Origin: [Haemophilus] felis
Lineage (GTDB): Bacteria > Pseudomonadota > Gammaproteobacteria > Enterobacterales > Pasteurellaceae
Direction: 5' to 3'
Length of the DNA: 16,056 nt
NCBI GenBank assembly: GCA_002015125.1
Contig: MUYB01000049.1
Coordinates: forward strand, 36,927-52,982
The translations under genes were made by a program, and so were the position numbers. Below are positions 1 through 7,057 of the stretch, piece after piece. The notes under the pieces are model-generated. The model was not told the origin of the DNA. It saw only the letters and a list, made by a program, of their open reading frames with translations, and did not search any database. Within the stretch, counting starts at the first letter, position 1. Each line of letters begins with the position of its first letter.

Positions 1-27
1 TGTTCCCAAGCGTCAGTAAAAGCAAAT

Positions 28-57
28 AAAAAAAGCTGCCAAGCAATGCCTGACAGC
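28..57 (-). terminator. Rho-independent terminator of pyrG
   Basis: Read on the minus strand, arms GCTGTCA and TGGCAGC (one G-T wobble) close over a loop of about 9 bases and are followed directly by a run of seven T. It lies 25 to 55 bases past the pyrG stop codon. Seen directly in the sequence. Confidence 0.8.
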
Positions 58-82
58 CCTAGAAATTTATTTAATATTTAAG

Positions 83-1717
<1,635 letters not shown>

Positions 1718-1768
1718 CTAAATTTGTGAAATGAAATGGAAAGAATGAATTAATCAAGACGGGAGCGT

Positions 1769-1797
1769 AGTCTACAGCAAAGCCCAAATGAACTCAA
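1769..1797 (-). promoter_or_regulatory. Candidate sigma-70 promoter of pyrG
   Basis: On the minus strand TTGAGT (1792-1797) and TAGACT (1769-1774) are separated by exactly 17 bases, about 60 bases upstream of the pyrG ATG. Each box matches the consensus at 4 of 6 positions. It sits back to back with the gloA promoter, with only 14 bases between the two -35 boxes. Inferred from sequence alone. Confidence 0.45.
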
Positions 1798-1811
1798 TAA
1801 AAAGCATTTGT

Positions 1812-1840
1812 TTGCGGTGTGGTGGAAAGTGAATTATGAT
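1812..1840 (+). promoter_or_regulatory. Candidate sigma-70 promoter of gloA
   Basis: TTGCGG (1812-1817), a 17-base spacer and TATGAT (1835-1840, 5 of 6 to consensus) lie about 46 bases upstream of the gloA start. The -35 box is weak (3 of 6). Inferred from sequence. Confidence 0.5.
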
Positions 1841-1886
1841 CTTACCCTTTTAATTACATTATCTATTCAATAAAAGGAAGCTAACT

Positions 1887-2294
1887 ATGCGAATTTTACA
1901 TACAATGTTGCGTGTAACGAATTTAGAACGTTCATTAGATTTTTATCAAAATGTCCTTGGAATGCGTTTATTGCGCACCAGCGAAAACAGTGAATATAAA
2001 TATACCTTAGCGTTTTTAGGCTATGGCGATGAAGAAAATAATGCGGTGTTGGAACTCACTTATAACTGGGGTGTAACGGAATATGAACTGGGTACGGCTT
2101 ACGGACATATCGCCATTGGCGTGGACGATATTTACGGTACTTGCGAAGCGGTACGCAAAGCTGGCGGAAAAATCACCCGTGACGCTGGTCCTGTGAAAGG
2201 CGGCAAAACCTTGATTGCTTTTGTGGAAGATCCTGACGGTTACAAAATTGAATTTATTGAGAATAAATCAGCAGATTTGGGGCTTGGAAATTGA
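1887..2294 (+). CDS. gloA: Lactoylglutathione lyase (glyoxalase I)
   Basis: Converts the hemithioacetal of methylglyoxal and glutathione to S-lactoylglutathione, the first step of methylglyoxal detoxification in the cytoplasm. The 135-residue length equals the E. coli enzyme. All four metal ligands of the Ni-type bacterial enzyme are at the expected positions: His5, Glu56, His74 and Glu122. The protein is a single vicinal-oxygen-chelate unit of two beta-alpha-beta modules. A strong ribosome site AAGGAAG lies 6 bases before the ATG. The gene is monocistronic: a candidate promoter sits upstream and a terminator follows about 130 bases past the stop. The next gene, miaB, faces it. Confidence 0.97.
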   Translation: MRILHTMLRVTNLERSLDFYQNVLGMRLLRTSENSEYKYTLAFLGYGDEENNAVLELTYNWGVTEYELGTAYGHIAIGVDDIYGTCEAVRKAGGKITRDAGPVKGGKTLIAFVEDPDGYKIEFIENKSADLGLGN

Positions 2295-2422
2295 TTTTTT
2301 AGGAAGGATCACGCTGGCGTCGAAAAACGGGAATTTTTCACATTTGTGGGAATACGCAACGGATGCAATCGTGAAATATATTTCCTATGCAAATATAAAA
2401 TTCATTTTGGTCGCAAATTCTA

Positions 2423-2453
2423 ACGGACGCCAGTGGCGTCCGTATTGGTTTTT
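2423..2453 (+). terminator. Rho-independent terminator of gloA
   Basis: A perfect 9-bp stem ACGGACGCC/GGCGTCCGT closes over the 3-base loop AGT and is followed by ATTGG and five T. The T tract favours the plus strand. On the minus strand, toward which miaB reads, the trailing sequence is only weakly T-rich, so it may stop miaB less efficiently. The 130 bases between the gloA stop and this hairpin hold no gene I can support. Confidence 0.75.
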
Positions 2454-2485
2454 CTATATTTTCACGTTGTTTTTGAGGTAGATTA

Positions 2486-3910
2486 TTAGGCGTTATAGCG
2501 TCCTACGCCCAATTCGTCTTCTTTGCGAGTGCGGTTCATTACCGCTTGTGGGGATTGCACCACACGCAAGCCCATTTGATCTTCGGTGCGTACCACGTCG
2601 CCACGCAGAGAGTTAGTGAAAACGTCGGTAATTTTGATGTCCACAAATTTACCGATCATATCTGGAGAACCTACGAAATTCACAATACGGTTAGTTTCTG
2701 TTCTGCCAGTGAGTTCCATAATGTCTTTTTTCGACGGACCTTCCACCAAAACACGTTGTTCCGTGCCAATCATCGCACGGCTAAATTGCGCTGCTTGGTT
2801 GTTGATGCGTTGTTGCAACACATAAAGACGTTGTTTTTTCTCATCTTCCGTTACATCATCAGGCAAATCTGCCGCTGGCGTGCCTGGTCGCGCAGAATAG
2901 ATAAAGCTAAAGCTCATATCAAAATTCACTTGGGCGATTAAATTCATTGTTTGCTCGAAATCTTCAGCGGTTTCGCCTGGAAATCCCACGATGAAATCAG
3001 AGCTAATTTGAATGTTTGGGCGCACGGCACGCAATTTACGAATGATGGATTTATATTCCAATGCGGTGTGATTGCGTTTCATCATTGATAACACACGGTC
3101 GGAGCCGCTTTGCACAGGCAAATGCAGGAAGCTCACCAACTCTGGCGTATCACGATACACATCAATAATGTCGTCGGTAAATTCAATTGGGTGGCTGGTG
3201 GTGAAACGTAGGCGGTCGATGCCGTCGATTGCCGCTACCAAGCGCAATAATTCCGCAAAAGTGCAAATATTGCCGTCGTGGGTCGGTCCACGATAGGCGT
3301 TCACATTTTGCCCTAACAAATTCACTTCACGTACGCCTTGCTCTGCTAACTGAGCAATTTCAAACAACACATCGTCCACTGGACGGCTCACTTCTTCGCC
3401 ACGAGTATAAGGCACCACGCAGAAAGAGCAGTATTTGTTACAGCCTTCCATAATGGACACAAAGGCTGTTGGACCCTCCGCTTTCGGTTCAGGCAAACGG
3501 TCGAATTTTTCAATTTCAGGGAAACTGACGTCCACCACCGAACTTTTGCCGCCACGAATTTGGTTGATCATTTCAGGTAAACGGTGCAAGGTTTGCGGTC
3601 CAAAAATAATATCCACATAAGGTGCACGATCACGAATATGCGCACCTTCTTGCGATGCCACGCAACCGCCGACGCCAATCACTAGCGCAGGGTTGGATTT
3701 TTTCAATTCTTTCCAGCGCCCCAATTGGTGGAACACTTTTTCTTGTGCTTTTTCACGAATGGAACAGGTGTTCAGCAATAAAATATCCGCTTCTTCAGGG
3801 ATTTCTGTCAGCTCTAAGCCATGTGTGCTATTTAATAGATCTGCCATCTTCGCCGAATCATATTCGTTCATTTGACAGCCCCAAGTTTTAATATGTAGTT
3901 TTTGTGTCAT
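2486..3910 (-). CDS. miaB: tRNA-2-methylthio-N6-dimethylallyladenosine synthase
   Basis: A radical-SAM enzyme that adds a methylthio group to N6-isopentenyl-adenosine 37 of tRNAs reading UNN codons. The 474-residue length equals E. coli MiaB. The N-terminal methylthiotransferase domain carries the second-cluster cysteines Cys12, Cys49 and Cys83. The radical-SAM cluster motif is Cys157-x3-Cys161-x2-Cys164. A C-terminal TRAM RNA-binding domain spans about 378-445. The start ATG (3908-3910) has no convincing Shine-Dalgarno sequence upstream, but its protein context ([20 protein letters not shown]) fits the family. The gene converges on gloA and diverges from the lipoprotein gene at 4138. Confidence 0.97.
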   Translation of the reverse strand: MTQKLHIKTWGCQMNEYDSAKMADLLNSTHGLELTEIPEEADILLLNTCSIREKAQEKVFHQLGRWKELKKSNPALVIGVGGCVASQEGAHIRDRAPYVDIIFGPQTLHRLPEMINQIRGGKSSVVDVSFPEIEKFDRLPEPKAEGPTAFVSIMEGCNKYCSFCVVPYTRGEEVSRPVDDVLFEIAQLAEQGVREVNLLGQNVNAYRGPTHDGNICTFAELLRLVAAIDGIDRLRFTTSHPIEFTDDIIDVYRDTPELVSFLHLPVQSGSDRVLSMMKRNHTALEYKSIIRKLRAVRPNIQISSDFIVGFPGETAEDFEQTMNLIAQVNFDMSFSFIYSARPGTPAADLPDDVTEDEKKQRLYVLQQRINNQAAQFSRAMIGTEQRVLVEGPSKKDIMELTGRTETNRIVNFVGSPDMIGKFVDIKITDVFTNSLRGDVVRTEDQMGLRVVQSPQAVMNRTRKEDELGVGRYNA

Positions 3911-4137
3911 ATTGCTTAATGTAAATAAGTGAGTAGAAAAATAACGGGCTATTTTACTCAGTTGCGCTTCTTCTGGCTAGTTAAAAAATAGCATTGTTGA
4001 AATACATGGAATACTGAAAGGTAAAAAAGCAAAACAGCCCAACGTCGTAGGCGCAAATTTTTTTTGCATATTTATTGATCTTTATTATTTCATTCTTCAT
4101 AATGACCGCCCAATTTTTACTCACTCAGGAACAAAAA

Positions 4138-4713
4138 ATGAAATCCTTAAAAAATAAATTATTAATCAGCCTATTCGCCGCCGTTGCGATTCTCGCAGGT
4201 TGCGATCAAAAACAAAATGGAGAAACTGAAATGGCAAAAAAAGCTAAGCAAAAAACGGAACAAACTGCACCTGTTGCAGAAAACCAAGCAACAGAACAAA
4301 CTCAAACTGTTACACAAGATGATGCTGAAAATCTTGCAATGTTAGAAAAATTTAACGCAGCGTTAAGAATTGAAAACACAGGTCGCGCCCTTGGCGAAGA
4401 TGAAAATAAAGTGCCAAATGCCGTGTTTAGTTACACCATTTCAAACGTGAGCGACAAACAAATCAAAGGAGTGAAATGGATTTTTGCCTATGTGTATAAC
4501 GGCAACGTGATTCACACCGCTCCATTTGGCATCGACATCAGCGACACTTTCGAGCCTCAAACAGCGTTCAATTTAAACTTCCTCATTCCGTTAGCGGACA
4601 TCAATGAAGAAGCAAGAAAAATCATTGCAGATCCAGCAAGTGAAATCGCAAGCGTTACCATCGCACGTGAAATCACTTTCGCCGACGGCAGCCAAATTAT
4701 CGTTACAAACTAA
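4138..4713 (+). CDS. Unrecognised lipoprotein, 191 residues
   Basis: I do not recognise the family. The start chosen is the ATG at 4138, not the in-frame TTG 63 bases upstream. AGGA lies 7 bases before it, and it begins a proper lipoprotein signal with the lipobox ILAGC and lipidated Cys22. Residue 23 is Asp, which in E. coli-type Lol sorting tends to keep a lipoprotein in the inner membrane; this is an inference. Residues 24-62 are a Gln/Thr/Glu/Lys-rich, probably disordered linker. Residues about 75-191 alternate hydrophobic and polar residues (FSYTISNVSDKQIKGVKW) in a way that suggests an immunoglobulin-like beta sandwich. The gene stands alone with its own terminator. It lacks the Gly-rich tail and barrel ending of the two lipoproteins downstream, so there is no reason to call it a Slam client. 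Confidence 0.85.
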   Translation: MKSLKNKLLISLFAAVAILAGCDQKQNGETEMAKKAKQKTEQTAPVAENQATEQTQTVTQDDAENLAMLEKFNAALRIENTGRALGEDENKVPNAVFSYTISNVSDKQIKGVKWIFAYVYNGNVIHTAPFGIDISDTFEPQTAFNLNFLIPLADINEEARKIIADPASEIASVTIAREITFADGSQIIVTN

Positions 4714-4728
4714 TTTTTAGTTGAGATT

Positions 4729-4767
4729 AAAAAGCACATTGAAGCAAAATCAATGTGCTTTTTTTTT
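4729..4767 (+). terminator. Bidirectional rho-independent terminator
   Basis: An uninterrupted stem AAAAAGCACATTG/CAATGTGCTTTTT with a 9-base loop is flanked by A on the left and nine T on the right. It lies 15 bases past the lipoprotein stop. It can also stop transcripts from the minus-strand small ORF at 4816-4965, which supports that ORF being a gene. Confidence 0.85.
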
Positions 4768-4815
4768 CTTGAATACTATAATTGTGAGTCGCTTGACTTA
4801 TGATTAGCTCCTAAA

Positions 4816-4965
4816 TTAGGAGGGCTTACATTCAGAAAAAAAATCTTCAAGACGCTGGATTTCATCTTTTTGCCAGCTAATCATTGCTTCCGCTGCAGGT
4901 GCGTCAAAGGATGTTTTTCCAGAGAATAAATCTTCTAAATCTTTTGTTACTTCAGGGTTATCCAT
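4816..4965 (-). CDS. Small acidic protein, 49 residues, function unknown
   Basis: On the minus strand an ATG at 4965 opens a 49-codon frame ending in TAA at 4816. Its translation begins MDNPEVTKDLEDLFSGKTSF and ends FFSECKPS. AAGG lies 5 bases upstream of the ATG. The protein has 12 acidic and 5 basic residues, no signal peptide and no membrane segment. A stretch around residues 22-44 looks helical and amphipathic. It converges on the lipoprotein gene at 4138, sharing a bidirectional terminator. A 15-base palindrome, CTCCTAAATTAGGAG, overlaps the stop codon. I do not recognise a family. It could be a real small gene or the remnant of a longer one. Without it, about 500 bases (4714-5209) would hold no gene. 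Confidence 0.55.
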   Translation of the reverse strand: MDNPEVTKDLEDLFSGKTSFDAPAAEAMISWQKDEIQRLEDFFSECKPS

Positions 4966-5123
4966 TCCAGCCTTCGTTTGTTTTGTTTTTCAGTTAGAAA
5001 AATAAATTTTGCGAAATGTTATCACACAAGGTTTTTTTAGCTATGAGGATAGCCAATATCTATTTACTGATCTTCAGCCAAACCAAATAAAATTTCAGAT
5101 TTTTTAGAATTTTTTAGCATAAG

Positions 5124-5153
5124 TTATTGTTTTTTTTTTAGAAAAAGTAAAAT
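5124..5153 (+). promoter_or_regulatory. Candidate promoter of the first surface lipoprotein, with a T10 tract
   Basis: TAAAAT (5148-5153) is a good -10 box about 57 bases before the ATG. Possible -35 boxes are TTATTG (5124-5129, spacer 18) and TTGTTT (5127-5132, spacer 15). A run of ten T (5130-5139) lies within the spacer. Slippage in it would change the spacing. The promoter call is inference; the tract is seen directly. Confidence 0.4.
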
Positions 5154-5209
5154 GTACCGTCTTTTTTCAATCAGTGCTAGATTTAGCGTATTTTTTAGGG
5201 GTGTTTATA

Positions 5210-5941
5210 ATGAAATTTACTAAAACAATTTTAGCTACGGCTATTCTTTCTTTAGGTTTAACAGCTTGTGGAGGCGGAGGCGGAGGCGGTGGCGCTAGCG
5301 GTGGTTCAAATGCTAACCAGCCTGCACCAGTAAATCCAGCAGCTGAGGATAAATATACAAATAAAGACTTTATTGATCCGCAAGGGCAGCTTGACGATGA
5401 CCATATAACCTTAAAAGCAGGTGCAACAGAGAAAAAAACGGTTTTAGGAAAAGATGCTGAGATTTCTGTCACTGTAACCAATGCTAGTGGTGTTGGAATC
5501 TTTTTTGAGGAAAAAATTAAAAATGGTCAAAAAATTGATGAAGGTCAAAAAGCAAAAGTGATGGCTTTAAACGCACATTTTTCAGGACAAATGTTTGTAG
5601 CTCTTAGTAATGATAGTACAAAAGCTGAAAGACGTAATGTGGTCTTTACTGTAAACGGTGGAAAAATTTGGGGGCATTCACTTAAGAAAAGTAAAACAGA
5701 TTTGCAAGCCAACTTTAAGGAAACTAATATTGTTGCAAAAAATCAAAAAGTTGGTTTTGATGGGATCGGTCAGTTAGAGTTAACACATGATAGTAAAAAA
5801 GAAACTGGAAACTATGTAGGTTATTTCTTTGGTCAAAATGGTAATGTTACAGGGTTGACAGGAGAGATGACTATTACTAATCAAAGTGGTGTCTCAAATG
5901 TAGGTCGTTCAGGTGGTGTGTTCTACGCTGAAAAAGAATAA
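5210..5941 (+). CDS. Gly-rich surface lipoprotein, TbpB-like barrel, putative Slam client 1
   Basis: A 243-residue lipoprotein. The start is the ATG at 5210, with AGGGGTG 6 bases upstream; an in-frame GTG 36 bases earlier would spoil the signal peptide. The lipobox ends LTAC with Cys20, followed by eight Gly and a further Gly/Ser/Asn/Pro-rich flexible linker to about residue 42. Residues about 75-243 are predominantly beta, ending in a repeat of Gly-rich strands (GNYVGYFFG, GLTGEMTIT, GGVFYAEKE) that resembles the C-terminal barrel of transferrin-binding protein B and other Slam clients. It aligns with the neighbouring lipoprotein at 6004-6783 over the last 100 residues or so. It is too short to be TbpB and has no handle domain. 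By analogy it is exported to the cell surface by the Slam protein encoded 1.1 kb downstream. The ligand is unknown. Its base composition is AT-rich compared with the flanking core genes. Confidence 0.85.
   Translation: MKFTKTILATAILSLGLTACGGGGGGGGASGGSNANQPAPVNPAAEDKYTNKDFIDPQGQLDDDHITLKAGATEKKTVLGKDAEISVTVTNASGVGIFFEEKIKNGQKIDEGQKAKVMALNAHFSGQMFVALSNDSTKAERRNVVFTVNGGKIWGHSLKKSKTDLQANFKETNIVAKNQKVGFDGIGQLELTHDSKKETGNYVGYFFGQNGNVTGLTGEMTITNQSGVSNVGRSGGVFYAEKE
5269..5293 (+). repeat. In-frame hexanucleotide repeat coding for poly-Gly
   Basis: Just after the lipidated cysteine codon, the hexamer GGAGGC occurs three times in tandem, followed by the variant GGTGGC. Because the unit is 6 bases, copy-number change alters linker length by two Gly per unit without a frameshift. 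Confidence 0.7.
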
Positions 5942-5960
5942 CCAATCATTGATTAAAGCA

Positions 5961-5992
5961 AAATCAGGGCGCCTTTGGGCGTCCTGATTTTT
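5961..5992 (+). terminator. Rho-independent terminator between convergent lipoprotein genes
   Basis: A 13-bp stem starting AAATCAGGGCGCC, with a TTTG loop and one G-T wobble, runs into five T. It is 19 bases past the stop of the plus-strand lipoprotein and just beyond the stop of the minus-strand one. It works best for the plus strand; on the minus strand the wobble becomes an A/C mismatch. Confidence 0.85.
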
Positions 5993-6003
5993 ATATAAAA
6001 AGA

Positions 6004-6783
6004 TTATGGTCTAGCAGCAGGTTTTGGTGGTTCAATATCTTCTTTTTTAGCTGCAAATGCACCTTTAGCCGTATTTGTAATGTCAAAATAACCAACTAAT
6101 TCTTCTGCTTTTGGTCCAGCAAATACACCTTGATAAGTTCCTGTTCCAAGTTTTTGAGCTTTTTCTGTTAATTCAACATCACCTTCAAAACCGATACCAT
6201 TTTTATATTTTTTAATGTTGTCATTTCCTTTGAAGGAAATGGTGTATTCCTTATCTCGTTCGGTGAATGTAGATGAACCATTAATCGAACTGCCTTTTAC
6301 AATAAACGAAATGGGAAGATCTTTCGTTGCTAGCACGTCACTTTTGCTATCTTTTCTATCTAAATCTGTGATGGAGAGAGAACCCAAATAAGTAGCATCA
6401 ACAACTAGTGCTTTATTTGTTACTGGTTGTTTTGCATCAATAATATATTTTACATCTTCCTGACCTTGAGTTTTGTGAAGTAATATACCTGCGTAGGAAG
6501 TATGTTCTTGTTTCAGCCCTTTAAATTTTTGATTTTCATCAACTTTTTTTACATCCTCTGATTTTAGTGGTGTAGCGTTATATTTATCTTGCTCTTTTGT
6601 TAATGCTTTTAACACTGCTTTTTCTTGTTCAGTATATTTCTTCATTTCATCGAGAAGCGGATTGGCTATCTCAATCATATCAGCGTTTGTCTGCGCTGAA
6701 CCACCGCTACCACCGCCGCCACCGCACGCAGTTAAACCAAATGCCATACAAACCGCAAGGGCGACAGAAGATAAATTTTTCAT
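6004..6783 (-). CDS. Gly-rich surface lipoprotein, TbpB-like barrel, putative Slam client 2
   Basis: A 259-residue lipoprotein. The start ATG (6781-6783) follows AAGAGG. The lipobox ends LTAC with Cys20, then GGGGGSGGS. Residues about 33-80 are charged and probably helical. Residues about 95-245 are beta-rich and end in GTYQGVFAGPKAEELVGYFD (214-233), then GAFAAKKE. This is the FxGPxAEEhxGxF...GaFxAKK signature of the C-terminal barrel in TbpB-type and related Slam-dependent lipoproteins. An unusual Pro-rich tail (EPPKPAARP) follows the barrel. It shares domain order with the client at 5210-5941 (GFEG then VELT here, GFDG then LELT there) but is strongly diverged, so they look like old paralogs. 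It diverges from the Slam gene. The cognate ligand cannot be told from sequence. Confidence 0.88.
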   Translation of the reverse strand: MKNLSSVALAVCMAFGLTACGGGGGSGGSAQTNADMIEIANPLLDEMKKYTEQEKAVLKALTKEQDKYNATPLKSEDVKKVDENQKFKGLKQEHTSYAGILLHKTQGQEDVKYIIDAKQPVTNKALVVDATYLGSLSITDLDRKDSKSDVLATKDLPISFIVKGSSINGSSTFTERDKEYTISFKGNDNIKKYKNGIGFEGDVELTEKAQKLGTGTYQGVFAGPKAEELVGYFDITNTAKGAFAAKKEDIEPPKPAARP

Positions 6784-6855
6784 AAAAACCTCTTGTTGAT
6801 TAAATAGAGTAGAAATTTTGTTTGTTATTAAGTACGCAACATACTTGGGGGCGGT

Positions 6856-6883
6856 ATTCTAGGTAGGAAAATCAAAAAAGCAA
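6856..6883 (-). promoter_or_regulatory. Candidate promoter of the second surface lipoprotein
   Basis: On the minus strand TTGCTT (6878-6883) and TAGAAT (6856-6861, 5 of 6) are spaced 16 bases apart, about 70 bases upstream of the ATG. A short dyad, AAGTA...TACTT, lies between the -10 box and the start. I saw no Fur-box-like sequence. Confidence 0.4.
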
Positions 6884-6927
6884 CATTAAACGGGAAATTC
6901 TAGCCTGAATTTGATCGTGGTCAGATT

Positions 6928-6956
6928 TTTCAGCAGGGTTGCCTGTGGCGCTGAAA
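6928..6956. promoter_or_regulatory. Dyad between the divergent lipoprotein and Slam genes
   Basis: TTTCAGC and GCTGAAA pair perfectly, and within them AGG pairs with CCT, giving a compact two-part hairpin. It lies immediately upstream of the -35 box of the Slam promoter and is not followed by a T run, so it is not a terminator. An operator role is possible but unproven. Confidence 0.35.
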
Positions 6957-6962
6957 CAATAG

Positions 6963-6991
6963 TTGGCGTTTATGGAATAAGAGAGTAAAAT
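6963..6991 (+). promoter_or_regulatory. Candidate promoter of the Slam gene
   Basis: TTGGCG (6963-6968, 4 of 6), a 17-base spacer and TAAAAT (6986-6991, 5 of 6) lie 66 bases upstream of the chosen ATG. This would give an untranslated leader of about 60 bases. Confidence 0.5.
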
Positions 6992-7057
6992 CCGCCCTTC
7001 ATTTTTAAACTCAAGTTATTGGTATGCCTTTTGGATGCCTTTGCGTCCTTAATTTTT

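Noticed and set aside
2215..2481. Plus-strand frame of 88 codons overlapping the gloA end
   Set aside because: It starts inside gloA in another frame, has no ribosome site and reads through the gloA terminator.
2527..2549. GAGTGCGGT and ACCGCTTGT facing each other, possibly a paired uptake-sequence terminator
   Set aside because: It lies inside the miaB coding region, the two units are of different types and do not form a stem of useful length.
4777..4782. Perfect TATAAT on the plus strand
   Set aside because: No -35 box at 16 to 18 bases upstream and no gene follows for more than 400 bases.
5041..5070. Small dyad GCTAT/ATAGC as a terminator
   Set aside because: Five base pairs only, with no T run after it on either strand.
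5210..6783. Idea that the two lipoproteins are TbpB or factor H binding protein
   Set aside because: Both are far shorter than TbpB, lack its two-lobe layout, and have no TbpA-like partner. I see no specific fHbp match beyond the shared barrel-type ending.
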